A DNA stretch of 46,444 nucleotides. It comes from Aquibacillus rhizosphaerae. Its GTDB lineage: Bacteria; Bacillota; Bacilli; Bacillales; Amphibacillaceae. The DNA is taken from the NCBI RefSeq assembly GCF_030282825.1, contig NZ_JASTZU010000003.1, forward strand, positions 1 through 46,444, given 5' to 3'. This document shows positions 36,060 to 44,487 of the stretch, in pieces. Numbering within the stretch: the stretch's first letter is position 1; each line of letters starts with the position of its first letter. The notes below the pieces were generated by a model. That model was not told where the DNA came from, ran no database searches, and was given only the letters and a program-made list of their open reading frames with translations. A program made the position numbers and the translations under genes.

Positions 36060-38279
36060 ATGCCAATTTTCTTTAACGAGAATGCGAAGGAGTTTCATTT
36101 ACAAACAGGTCAGACGAGCTACATATTAAATATATTAAAAAATAAACAACTAGGACACTTATATTATGGGAAGAAATTACGCCATAGAGATTCTTTTGCT
36201 CATTTACTCACTACTGGCCCTAGAGCTACTATGACTAATCTGTATGAAGGAGACCATTCGTTTTCTTTAGAGATAATTAAGCAAGAATTTCCTTCATATG
36301 GAACAACAGACTTTAGGGAGCCTGCTTTTCAAATACTACAACAAAGTGGTAGTCGTATTACTAATTTCCAGTACCGTCAACACCGAATATATAAAGGGAA
36401 ACCATTTTTGAAAGGGCTTCCATCTACATATGTTGAAGACGATAAGGAAGCTACTACGTTAGAGATATCTTTATACGACGACCAAATTGATGCAGAAATA
36501 ATTCTTCGATATTCTGTTTTTGAACATATGAATGCGATTACGAGAAGTGTGGAGTTTAAAAATCATGGTAAAGACCATCTGAATCTAACACGAGCAATGA
36601 GTGCGAGTATAGATCTAAACGATGCAAATTATGAAATGATACAATTGTCCGGAGCGTGGGGAAGAGAGCGACATGTTAAGGAAAGAAAATTGCAACCTGG
36701 AATACAAAGTATAGCTAGTACAAGGGGAGCCAGTAGTGGTCAACAGAATCCTTTTCTTGCTTTAAAGCGTTCACATGCAACAGAGGATTCTGGAGAAGTG
36801 TATGGCTTTAGCTTTGTGTACAGTGGAAATTTTTTAGCTCAAGTTGAAGTTGATCATTTTGATTTAGCGCGCGTAATGATGGGGATAAATTCTTTTGACT
36901 TTAACTGGTTACTAGAAAGTGGTGAGAGCTTTCAAACACCTGAAGTGGTGATGGTTTATTCTGATCAGGGGCTAAACAGGATGAGTCAAATTTTTCATAA
37001 TTTGTATCGTAAAAGGTTAGCACGAGGGAAATGGCGTGATTTAGAACGTCCAATTTTAACGAATAATTGGGAAGGTACGTACTTTAATTTTAATGAGAAA
37101 AAGATTCTAGATATGGCACGTGATTCAAAAAAACTAGGTGTGGAGTTGTTTGTGCTAGATGATGGATGGTTCGGTAAACGAGATGATGATACAACATCAC
37201 TTGGAGACTGGTTTCCTGATAAAGATAAGCTACCAAATGGTATTACAGGTTTAGCAAAGAAAATAAAAGACCTTGGTATGGACTTTGGACTTTGGTTCGA
37301 ACCGGAAATGGTATCTAAAGTTAGTGAACTCTATAAAGAACACCCTGATTGGGTTATCCATGTACCTAATCGAAGTCGATCGCATGGTAGAAATCAATAT
37401 GTTTTAGATTATTCTCGAAAAGAAGTTGTAAATAAGATTTTCGAGATGATGGCAGAAATACTTAGAGAAGCACCAATATCCTATGTGAAATGGGATATGA
37501 ACCGTTACATGACGGAAATTGGATCTTCAGGGTTAGCTGCGAATAGACAACAAGAAGTGGGACATCGGTATATTTTAGGTGTCTATGAACTATATGAAAG
37601 ATTAATAAAAGAGTTTCCAGATGTACTATTTGAATCTTGTGCCAGTGGAGGATGTCGATTTGATCCTGGTATACTTTACTATGCCCCTCAAGGGTGGACT
37701 AGTGATAATACAGATGCGATGGAACGGCTTAAAATTCAATACGGCACGTCACTCGTGTATCCAATTAGCTCGATGGGTGCGCACGTCTCAGCAGTTCCAA
37801 ATCATCAAGTAGGAAGGGTTACCAGTCTAGATACAAGAGCTAATGTTGCTTATTTTGGTGCATTTGGATATGAACTAGATGTGACAGATATGAGTGATGA
37901 AGATAAACACACAATGAAACAGCAAATCAATTTTTATAAAGAGACCCGTAGATTATTTCAATATGGCACCTTCTATAGAATCGAAAGTCCCTTTAAAGAT
38001 GGAGGTAATGTTACTAGTTGGATGGTTGTTTCAGATGACCAAAAGGAGGCAATTGTTGCACGTTATCAAGTGTTAGAGGTTGTTAATGGAAGCTACAGTA
38101 TTTTGATGATGAAAGGGCTTCGTGAAGATCTTGCTTATCGAATTGATGGGGTGGAGGGTACATTTTACGGTGATGAATTAATGTATGCTGGAATCCAACT
38201 TAATAATGAGAGAGTTGCTAGTGGTAGGAATCCTCAGGATTTTTCTTCCTTACTATTTAAGTTGAATGCGATAAATTAA
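36060..38279 (+). CDS. Alpha-galactosidase, GH36
   Basis: This cytosolic retaining alpha-galactosidase (739 aa) has the size of the bacillar GH36 enzymes and no signal peptide. The N-terminal beta supersandwich is followed by a TIM barrel with LDDGWFGKRDDD (367-378) and WFEPEMVS. The nucleophile is Asp479 in YVKWDMNRY and the acid/base is Asp549 in GWTSDNTDAMERL; CASGGCRFDPG is the conserved substrate-binding block. It has its own upstream region, with GAAGGAG before the ATG. In this locus it may remove alpha-galactosyl units from pectic or arabinogalactan-type oligosaccharides, or serve raffinose-type sugars. Confidence 0.95.
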   Translation: MPIFFNENAKEFHLQTGQTSYILNILKNKQLGHLYYGKKLRHRDSFAHLLTTGPRATMTNLYEGDHSFSLEIIKQEFPSYGTTDFREPAFQILQQSGSRITNFQYRQHRIYKGKPFLKGLPSTYVEDDKEATTLEISLYDDQIDAEIILRYSVFEHMNAITRSVEFKNHGKDHLNLTRAMSASIDLNDANYEMIQLSGAWGRERHVKERKLQPGIQSIASTRGASSGQQNPFLALKRSHATEDSGEVYGFSFVYSGNFLAQVEVDHFDLARVMMGINSFDFNWLLESGESFQTPEVVMVYSDQGLNRMSQIFHNLYRKRLARGKWRDLERPILTNNWEGTYFNFNEKKILDMARDSKKLGVELFVLDDGWFGKRDDDTTSLGDWFPDKDKLPNGITGLAKKIKDLGMDFGLWFEPEMVSKVSELYKEHPDWVIHVPNRSRSHGRNQYVLDYSRKEVVNKIFEMMAEILREAPISYVKWDMNRYMTEIGSSGLAANRQQEVGHRYILGVYELYERLIKEFPDVLFESCASGGCRFDPGILYYAPQGWTSDNTDAMERLKIQYGTSLVYPISSMGAHVSAVPNHQVGRVTSLDTRANVAYFGAFGYELDVTDMSDEDKHTMKQQINFYKETRRLFQYGTFYRIESPFKDGGNVTSWMVVSDDQKEAIVARYQVLEVVNGSYSILMMKGLREDLAYRIDGVEGTFYGDELMYAGIQLNNERVASGRNPQDFSSLLFKLNAIN

Positions 38280-38413
38280 TTTATGAACAAGTTAGTGTGC
38301 AAAGTTAATGATAAAAGAATTTCATTCGGTAGTTTAGCTTGGACTATGTTTAGATAAGTGTAAAAAATAAGGGATATTTAAACGTGCTCATATCTCCTTG
38401 GGGTCTTAAGTTC

Positions 38414-38455
38414 TAGTATCCATGTGGAAAGTAATTCCACGTGGATACTAATTTT
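38414..38455. terminator. Bidirectional terminator between the GH36 gene and yjbQ
   Basis: TAGTATCCATGTGGAA (38414-38429) and TTCCACGTGGATACTA (38435-38450) form a 16-bp stem with one wobble pair, followed by ATTTTACTT. It serves the two convergent genes. Confidence 0.85.
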
Positions 38456-38457
38456 AC

Positions 38458-38862
38458 TTATTTAGATTCAATTACCTTAACCACATACTTTCTATTTCTT
38501 GGCCCATCAAATTCACAGAAATAAACGCCTTGCCATGTTCCTAATACCAAACTACCGTTTGAAACTAATAGTGTTTGTGAATGACCAACAGTACTCGTTT
38601 TTAAATGTGCTGCAGTGTTCCCTTCTCCGTGTCGATCTCTTGGGTGCTCCCAAGGGTAGACTTCATCCAATCGCATTAGGAAATCTGACTTGACGTCTGG
38701 GTCGGCATTTTCATTTACAGTTATTCCAGCAGTGGTGTGTAAGGAGGAGACAACCAAAATCCCATTCTTAATATTATTGTCACTAATCCAATTTTCTAAT
38801 GTTGAGGTTATTTCGACCATGTCAGCGTGATTTTTTGTTTTTAAGTGAAAAGTATTTTCCAT
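38458..38862 (-). CDS. yjbQ: YjbQ-family (UPF0047) protein
   Basis: The YjbQ/UPF0047 family protein here is 134 aa and cytosolic. It has [19 protein letters not shown] and [13 protein letters not shown], whose His and Glu residues form the metal-like pocket of the family, then [18 protein letters not shown] near the end. Some databases call it a secondary thiamine-phosphate synthase because of a complementation effect, but its true role is unresolved. I start it at the ATG at 38862, which is properly spaced from AAAGGA; an ATG nine bases earlier overlaps that ribosome site. It is divergent from ridA. Confidence 0.88.
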   Translation of the reverse strand: MENTFHLKTKNHADMVEITSTLENWISDNNIKNGILVVSSLHTTAGITVNENADPDVKSDFLMRLDEVYPWEHPRDRHGEGNTAAHLKTSTVGHSQTLLVSNGSLVLGTWQGVYFCEFDGPRNRKYVVKVIESK

Positions 38863-38960
38863 ATAATACATCCTTTCTTAAATTAATTGTTAGTTGTTAT
38901 TCTACTAGAAATCAATAATATGTTAAAATTTTAAACATAAGAATGGAAAGGATGATTATA

Positions 38961-39335
38961 ATGGTAAAGGCAATTCAAACAGATGCAGCTCCACAAGCAA
39001 TAGGTCCATATTCACAGGCAATTGATCTTGGTGATTTGGTTTTTGTTTCTGGTCAAATCCCGATTAATCCAGCAACAGGGGAGATTGAAGAGGGTATTGA
39101 AAATCAAACCGCGCAAGTAATGAAAAATATCCAATCGATATTAACGGAAGCAAAGCTAACTTTTGCAAACGTTGCTAAATTTACCATCTACATAACGAAC
39201 ATGGATGATTTTGCGAAAATAAATGAAGTATATGCTAAGTTTCTTACAGAACCATATCCAGCGAGAGCAACTGTAGAGGTAAGTAAGTTACCAAAAGGTG
39301 TTGGAATTGAAATGGATGTAATCGCAAAGCGTTAG
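38961..39335 (+). CDS. ridA: RidA: 2-iminobutanoate/2-iminopropanoate deaminase
   Basis: RidA hydrolyses reactive enamine/imine intermediates released by PLP enzymes. It is a 124-aa trimeric protein with the hallmark blocks AIGPYSQAI, VFVSGQIPINPATGEI, TIYITNMDDF and YPARATVEVSKLPKG, including the catalytic Arg in PARA. AAAGGA at 38947-38952 supports the ATG at 38961 (MVKAIQTDAAP), not the in-frame ATG at 38943. It has its own terminator. Confidence 0.95.
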   Translation: MVKAIQTDAAPQAIGPYSQAIDLGDLVFVSGQIPINPATGEIEEGIENQTAQVMKNIQSILTEAKLTFANVAKFTIYITNMDDFAKINEVYAKFLTEPYPARATVEVSKLPKGVGIEMDVIAKR

Positions 39336-39355
39336 TTTAAAAATCAATTGTTTGA

Positions 39356-39390
39356 AAAAGGTCTTTCTTCTATGAAGAAAGACCTTTTTG
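39356..39390 (+). terminator. Terminator of ridA
   Basis: AAAAGGTCTTTCTTC pairs exactly with GAAGAAAGACCTTTT across a TAT loop, ending in TTTTT. Confidence 0.92.
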
Positions 39391-39592
39391 TATTGTTAGA
39401 TTTTTGGAGGGTTAAAAATATATTAGATAAAGTGAAACATTTTTGTATGACTCGTTTAACATTCTGTCTAATGTTATCTATGTGATTAGGGCTTAAAATG
39501 TAATGAAACGTGACACGACTTGTTACTTGGTAGTTATATTGTTAACAAATATGACGTTAACCAGTGAAACCCAAGAGAAGGGAGAGATTTCT

Positions 39593-40369
39593 ATGACCAT
39601 AGTTAGAACTCCGGAAATACAATTAGACCAAGTGAGTATGCTTTACAAGACCGATACAACGGAAGTTTTAGCATTAAAAGATGTTACCGTTGATATAAAA
39701 CAAGGTGAGTTTGTATCATTGCTAGGTCCATCAGGTTGTGGGAAAACGACGTTATTAAGAATAATGGCAGATTTAATTCAACCCACAAATGGGGAAATAA
39801 AAGTTGCGGGTGAAACGGCACGTACAGCAAGGTTGGCACAAAAGTATGGAATCGTCTTTCAAAGTCCTGTACTTTATGATTGGAGAAAGGTTAAGCAAAA
39901 CATTAACCTCCCCCTAGAGATGTTAGGTGTAAAAAAGGCAGAACGTGAAGATCGGGTAGATTCTTTATTAGAGTTAGTTGGTTTGGAAGATTTTAAAGAT
40001 AAATACCCATGGCAATTAAGTGGAGGGATGCAGCAACGTGTAGCGATTGCTAGGGCACTTGCGATGGAGCCGGAAATATTACTTATGGATGAACCATTTT
40101 CTGCATTAGACGAGTTTAGTCGTGAACGTCTCAACGAAGAACTCTTATCAATTTGGAGTAAGGTTGGAAGTACCGTTGTCTTTGTAACCCATAGTATTCC
40201 TGAATCAATTTTTTTATCAGATAGAGTTTTTGTATTATCTCCACATCCCGGAAGACTTTCATCCATTGTGGATATTCCTCTTCCTAGACCGCGAACGCAA
40301 GGAATGAGAAATAGTCCGGAATTTTTTCAATTAATATCTGATATACGCGACAGCTTTGAAGGAGTGTAA
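39593..40369 (+). CDS. ABC transporter ATPase, nitrate/taurine/NMT1 type
   Basis: The ATPase subunit (258 aa) is of the TauB/SsuB/ThiZ class. Walker A is GPSGCGKTT, the Q-loop is IVFQSPVLYDW, the signature is LSGGMQQR, Walker B is ILLMDEPFSALD and the switch is VFVTHSIPES. The start is ATG 39593 after AAGGGAG (39578-39584); an upstream in-frame ATG at 39503 lacks a ribosome site. It is followed by two permeases and a binding lipoprotein of the NMT1/THI5 family. No TPP or FMN riboswitch is visible upstream. Substrate unknown; a small heterocycle is likely from the binding protein. Confidence 0.93.
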   Translation: MTIVRTPEIQLDQVSMLYKTDTTEVLALKDVTVDIKQGEFVSLLGPSGCGKTTLLRIMADLIQPTNGEIKVAGETARTARLAQKYGIVFQSPVLYDWRKVKQNINLPLEMLGVKKAEREDRVDSLLELVGLEDFKDKYPWQLSGGMQQRVAIARALAMEPEILLMDEPFSALDEFSRERLNEELLSIWSKVGSTVVFVTHSIPESIFLSDRVFVLSPHPGRLSSIVDIPLPRPRTQGMRNSPEFFQLISDIRDSFEGV

Positions 40370-40372
40370 CTG

Positions 40373-41182
40373 ATGGGCATGCAAAGTGTGCTGAATCGTC
40401 GTTGGCTACCAACTTTTGTTTGGATAATAGGTTTGGTGTTATTTTGGGAGTTGGCTTCATGGTTCCTGCTTCATGTTTCTGAAGCTCCAATGGCACAATC
40501 AAAAATTCCATATATTCATGAACTCATCATTACATTTACCGAATATGGAACCACTCTTTTTATAGAAGGAAGAGCTACTTTTTCTAATGCAGCAATCGGT
40601 TTTTTGTTGGGAGCAGTTCTAGGTGTAACGCTCGCTGTACTTATGAGCGTATCAAAATGGATTGAGCAATTAACATTCCCATATGCTGTTGCTTCTCAAA
40701 TGATCCCAATCCTTGGCCTTGCACCAATTGTTTACGGTATTATGCGTGATGAACAAGTTGCGCGGATTTTGATTGCTGGTTATATTACTTTCTTTCCTGT
40801 TGCTTTAAACATGCTAAGGGGCTTAAGGAGTGTAGATACTTCTGCACTTGAGTTAATGTATTCCTATGCGGCTAAACCGTGGATGATTTACTGGAAGTTA
40901 CGATTCCCAGCCGCTCTACCCGGTTTGTTCAGCGGATTGAAAATAGCTGCACCTTTGGCAGTAACTGGAGCAATTCTAGTAGAGCTAATGGGTGCTCAAA
41001 ATGGTATTGGTGTCATCATGCTGCGTAATCTTTATTATGGTCCTTCACACAATTATATGTTTTGGTCAACTGTAATTGTAGGTGCTTTCCTTGGTGTGAT
41101 GAGTTATTTAATTATTAGTCTGCTTGAACGTTTTTTAGCCCCATGGCAAGCGGATTTTCGTACTAACGGAGGTGATCGGTAA
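40373..41182 (+). CDS. ABC permease 1 of the NMT1-type transporter
   Basis: This is a binding-protein-dependent permease of 269 aa with about six membrane segments. The ATPase-contact loop is around SALELMYSYAAKPWMIYWKL. GAAGGAG is the ribosome site, inside the end of the ATPase gene. The next permease starts directly after its stop. It differs clearly from permease 2, so the channel is probably a heterodimer, unlike the single-permease ThiX-type systems. Confidence 0.9.
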   Translation: MGMQSVLNRRWLPTFVWIIGLVLFWELASWFLLHVSEAPMAQSKIPYIHELIITFTEYGTTLFIEGRATFSNAAIGFLLGAVLGVTLAVLMSVSKWIEQLTFPYAVASQMIPILGLAPIVYGIMRDEQVARILIAGYITFFPVALNMLRGLRSVDTSALELMYSYAAKPWMIYWKLRFPAALPGLFSGLKIAAPLAVTGAILVELMGAQNGIGVIMLRNLYYGPSHNYMFWSTVIVGAFLGVMSYLIISLLERFLAPWQADFRTNGGDR

Positions 41183-42079
41183 ATGGAAGAGAAACCAGTT
41201 GAAAAAAATATGGGCTGGTCAGATCAAGCCATTGTAAAAACAACAAGTAAATATGCAAAGCCGGTGTCCAAAGTTAGTATAGACAAACAAAAAAGTAAGT
41301 ATAAACATCAATTAGGTAAAAAGCTTACGCAAACATTACTACCTCTCATTGCCGGGGTAATTATGATTATGTTATGGGAATGGCAAGTCTTTCATAGTCT
41401 TTTTAATTTACAAACGTACCAATTACCACTCCCTTCTACAATTGTTGAGGCGATGATAGACAATCGTGCAATATTATTATCCTATGCAGGCTATACCATG
41501 TCAGAAGCAGTTTTAGGTATGTTATTCGGGTCTGTATTAGGCTTTGGATTCGCTTTAACAGCTACTGCGTGGCCTAAATGGGGAAAAGGTGGTTTGGTGT
41601 TAATAGCATCACTAAATGCAGTGCCGATTGTTGCACTAGCACCAATTATGAACTTGTGGTTTGGTGATGGAATGGGCTCAAGGATTGCTATAGTAACGAT
41701 AATGACAATGGCTGCTATGGCGATAAATGCGCATAAAGGGATGAGTGTGGTTGATCCTTTAGCACTTGATTTAATGCATTCCTATGCAGCAAAAAAACAT
41801 GAAGTTTTCAGGTATTTAAGAGTTGCGAACAGTTTACCATTTGTGTTCACGGCATTAAAGATAAATACAACTGCAAGTATGATTGGGGCAATAGTTGGTG
41901 AATTTTTCTTTTCATCCAAAGGATTGGGCTACATGCTTTCCAATTCGATAAAAGTAGCTAAGATGCCATTAGGATGGTCTTGTATAGTGGTTGCTGCTAT
42001 TGCAGGAGTTGTTTTCTATCTTGTTGTAGAGCGGATGGAAAAGATATTTTTAAAGTGGCATTCGTCTCAGAGGATTTAG
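41183..42079 (+). CDS. ABC permease 2 of the NMT1-type transporter
   Basis: This permease has 298 aa with a basic cytosolic tail of about 50 residues and about six membrane segments. The cytosolic loop is DPLALDLMHSYAAKKHEVF, similar to that of permease 1. The start abuts the preceding stop and is served by GGAGGTGATC. The 141-nt gap to the binding-protein gene holds no gene or motif I recognise. Two different permeases with an NMT1-type binding protein resemble RibXY-like riboflavin systems more than ThiXYZ. Confidence 0.9.
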   Translation: MEEKPVEKNMGWSDQAIVKTTSKYAKPVSKVSIDKQKSKYKHQLGKKLTQTLLPLIAGVIMIMLWEWQVFHSLFNLQTYQLPLPSTIVEAMIDNRAILLSYAGYTMSEAVLGMLFGSVLGFGFALTATAWPKWGKGGLVLIASLNAVPIVALAPIMNLWFGDGMGSRIAIVTIMTMAAMAINAHKGMSVVDPLALDLMHSYAAKKHEVFRYLRVANSLPFVFTALKINTTASMIGAIVGEFFFSSKGLGYMLSNSIKVAKMPLGWSCIVVAAIAGVVFYLVVERMEKIFLKWHSSQRI

Positions 42080-42220
42080 TAATACCATACGATTATTGGT
42101 CATATCACAATACATCCGTCTGGACCAAACTTTGCAGTAAGAGTTGGTGCCGGCTGAACACATAGTTCGAGGTGTTTATTTAGTTCCATTCTACAATTTA
42201 ACCAATTTAGGGGGAAAATA

Positions 42221-43264
42221 ATGAATAGAAATCTGAAAGCTCATCGTGTAATGTTTATGGTGCTTGTTTCTACCTTGTTTGTGCTTTTATTGTCAGCTTG
42301 TGATAATGATTCTGCTTCAGGAAATACGGATGATGAACTAATTCCGGTAAAGCTACAATTAAAATGGGTTCCTCAAGCACAGTTTGCCGGATATTTTATG
42401 GCGATTGAACAAGGGTACTATGAAGAGGAAGGTCTTGACGTTGAAATTGTTGCTGGGGGACCGGATATCGTTCCAGAACAACAGGTTGCTAATGGTGCCG
42501 CCGATATTGGTATAGGTTGGGTAGCTAGTTTACTGCCTCACCAAGAACAAGGACTACCTCTTGTGCAGATTTCTCAGGTCTATCAAAAAAGTGGTTTAGT
42601 GCTCGTATCGAAAAATGAAGTAGGTATTTCTTCTCCAGAAGATCTTGCTGGTAAGAAAGTTGGAAACTGGATGGGTGGAAATGAATTCGAAATACTAGCA
42701 TTATTTGATAAATATGGCTTGGATCAGAATTCAGATCTTTCTTTTGTTAAGCAAGGGTTTACAATGGATCAGTTCTTGTCAGGAGAAATCGATGCTGCTT
42801 CAGCAATGACGTATAACGAATATCAAGTAGTACTTGAAGAAGGGTTTGCTGAGAGTGATCTGCACGTTATTGATATGAACGATGAAGGTGTAGCGATGTT
42901 GGAAGATAATTTGTTTGCAAATACCGAATGGTTAGAAGAAAACAAAGAAACTGCAGCGAAATTTGTTAGAGCATCTTTAAAAGGATGGGAAGCGGCAATA
43001 GAGGACCCTGAAACAGCTGTAGATAGTGTAATGTCTGAGGCCGAAGAAGGTAGTACTTCAAGGGATCATCAGCTTAAAATGATGGAAGAAGTAGCTAAAC
43101 TTATTCTCCCTGAGGGATTTGATCCAGCTGATATTGGAAAAATAGACGATGAAATGTTTAAACAAACAGCAGATATAGCTCATGAATATGGAGTTATAGA
43201 AGAGCCGGCAGATTTAGATAAAGCTTATACACATGAAATTATGGAAATGGTAAATGAAGAATAA
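42221..43264 (+). CDS. NMT1/THI5-like (RibY/ThiY-type) binding lipoprotein
   Basis: This binding lipoprotein has 347 aa. The signal peptide ends LLSACDN with Cys27 as lipid anchor. The family pattern is VKLQLKWVPQAQFAGYFMAI, then EEGLDVEIVAGGPDIVPEQQ, ADIGIGWVASLL and GKKVGNWMGGNEFE. Known relatives bind thiamine pyrimidine precursors (ThiY), riboflavin (RibY) or other heterocycles. The GGPDIVPEQQ and GWVASLLPH wording is what I associate with RibY-like proteins, but this is recollection. AGGGGGA precedes the ATG. It closes the four-gene operon and is followed by a terminator. Confidence 0.85.
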   Translation: MNRNLKAHRVMFMVLVSTLFVLLLSACDNDSASGNTDDELIPVKLQLKWVPQAQFAGYFMAIEQGYYEEEGLDVEIVAGGPDIVPEQQVANGAADIGIGWVASLLPHQEQGLPLVQISQVYQKSGLVLVSKNEVGISSPEDLAGKKVGNWMGGNEFEILALFDKYGLDQNSDLSFVKQGFTMDQFLSGEIDAASAMTYNEYQVVLEEGFAESDLHVIDMNDEGVAMLEDNLFANTEWLEENKETAAKFVRASLKGWEAAIEDPETAVDSVMSEAEEGSTSRDHQLKMMEEVAKLILPEGFDPADIGKIDDEMFKQTADIAHEYGVIEEPADLDKAYTHEIMEMVNEE

Positions 43265-43274
43265 ATTCATCATA

Positions 43275-43312
43275 AAAATAACCTGAATCCAACCGGATAC
43301 AGGTTATTTTTA
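43275..43312 (+). terminator. Terminator of the NMT1-type ABC operon
   Basis: AAAATAACCTG pairs with CAGGTTATTTT, with an inner ATCC / GGAT stem, followed by TAT. Confidence 0.9.
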
Positions 43313-43443
43313 TGCGGGAGCTCTTTTCGTACACATTGTTGTTTTACAGCCGTCAAACTTGATAGAAAGTTTGCACTAACCCTAACGCGATATATTTTCT
43401 TTTCAGGATGACATATAGTGACGCGCTGAGTAAAATTCACTAC

Positions 43444-43695
43444 GCTTTCCACGGGCTTGCGCTAAGCTCCTTGATCGCAAATGTTTTAGGGTGGGCCGAG
43501 TAACCGCAGGCCCAACGAACGTTTCCTTGCAAAAGAACAACGCTTTTTCTGCGTGCGATGTCATTTCACTGGAGCTTTCCTTACTCTGTGGTGTCTCATC
43601 GTCTTTGCCTGTGGAAAGCGAAGTGTTCTGACGGAACGGAGTACCACTCAAACATCATTGCAACGTAAAAGAATTTTCACATAAGTAAAGAATGC
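43444..43695. repeat. Dispersed element with terminal inverted repeats
   Basis: CGCTTTCCACGGGC (43444-43457) and GCCTGTGGAAAGCG (43607-43620) are inverted ends with one mismatch, enclosing a G+C-richer 177-bp body. The following stretch (43621-43695) reappears inverted at about 46273-46346 with few differences. It has no credible coding content and looks like a MITE-like or structured intergenic repeat. Confidence 0.65.
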
Positions 43696-43737
43696 CTTAG
43701 TGCAATCTTTATATATTATCTGTCATAAACAACAAAC

Positions 43738-43797
43738 TTTACGAATCTTTAACACCAAGTTAACTCTAGATAAACAGTTTTACGTTACATTTAATAT
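43738..43797 (+). promoter_or_regulatory. Pho-box promoter of the phnH-like gene
   Basis: Four TTAACA-like hexamers recur with an exact 11-bp period: TTTACG 43738, TTAACA 43749, TTAACT 43760 and TAAACA 43771. A -10-like TAATAT lies at 43792-43797. There is no good -35. This is the layout of PhoP-activated promoters in Bacillus. Assignment is by pattern. Confidence 0.7.
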
Positions 43798-43821
43798 AAC
43801 GATTATTTAGGAGGAGATTTG

Positions 43822-44439
43822 GTGATTGATTCAAACGGAGCGTTTCCGATTTATACTAGTGATCCTTATGATATAAAAAGTATGGAGTTAATCAAAGTTT
43901 CCGGTGCATTTCATCCATTTTTAACTATTGATGTATTAAATAGATTAGGAGCGCCCAAAAGTTTAGCGACCATAGCTTTATCTATTTTAAATGAACAATC
44001 TTCATTTGGATTTATTTCAAGCCATAGTGTTGAAATAGCACAGTTCTTGGAGTGGAAATCGAAGGCGTCATATGTGGGATTGAACTTGGCAGATACAATT
44101 TTTGTTTCTGAACAATTAAATGAATTTGAAATTAATGATATTATTACTAGAATTTTTCATGGTAGCAGTTATCGATTAGATAAACAAGTAACTTTTGTCA
44201 TAGCGGTTAACCGTTTAGGTGAAACGGTTAGAAGTGAAGGATTGAGATTATATCTAAAAAACACAAATCATGAAGAAAGTACAATATGTGATGTGGAAGG
44301 ATTACCGTTTGGATGGATTGGTGAAAGACAATTAATTAATGACCAATTTAATGGAGGAATTACCCTAATATTAGTTGATAAAAAAGGGAAAACTATATGT
44401 ATTCCAAGTACTGCTGAGATAGAAGTTGAGTGTATCTGA
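43822..44439 (+). CDS. Solitary PhnH-like protein (C-P lyase subunit homologue)
   Basis: The 206-aa protein has no signal or membrane segment. The C-terminal part, FNGGITLILVDKKGKTICIP followed by STAEIEVE, matches the end of PhnH (pattern FPLGIDLIL...IPRTTHVEV). The rest follows PhnH order: FISSHSVEIAQFLEWKSKA, then a FEINDIITRIFHGSSYRLDK region and TFVIAVNRLGE. PhnH is a non-catalytic core subunit of carbon-phosphorus lyase. No phnG, I, J, K or transporter gene is in the window. The start is GTG 43822, 7 nt after AGGAGG; a TTG at 43819 is too close. Four Pho-type repeats lie upstream. The family call is moderately sure, the function here unknown. Confidence 0.65.
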   Translation: MIDSNGAFPIYTSDPYDIKSMELIKVSGAFHPFLTIDVLNRLGAPKSLATIALSILNEQSSFGFISSHSVEIAQFLEWKSKASYVGLNLADTIFVSEQLNEFEINDIITRIFHGSSYRLDKQVTFVIAVNRLGETVRSEGLRLYLKNTNHEESTICDVEGLPFGWIGERQLINDQFNGGITLILVDKKGKTICIPSTAEIEVECI

Positions 44440-44473
44440 ATAACACTGAAAGATAAAATCAATAGTTATTCAG
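44436..44473. terminator. Shared hairpin between convergent phnH-like and nitroreductase genes
   Basis: CTGAATAAC (44436-44444) pairs with GTTATTCAG (44465-44473) over a 20-nt loop; the 5' arm contains the TGA stop. The T-tract is poor, so termination may be weak. Confidence 0.55.
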
Positions 44474-44487
44474 AAACATCTCAAGTG

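Noticed and set aside
39391-39592. Possible TPP or FMN riboswitch before the NMT1-type ABC operon
   Set aside because: I looked for the conserved TPP (CUGAGA) and FMN (AGGAUA) blocks and their stems and found none.
42080-42220. Possible riboswitch or small gene between permease 2 and the NMT1-type binding protein
   Set aside because: No conserved motif or convincing stem; a 63-codon frame running in from the permease gene lacks a ribosome site.
43403-43651. 82-codon minus-strand open frame
   Set aside because: It lies almost wholly inside the dispersed repeat with inverted ends, has no ribosome site or recognisable domain, and owes its length to the G+C-rich repeat.
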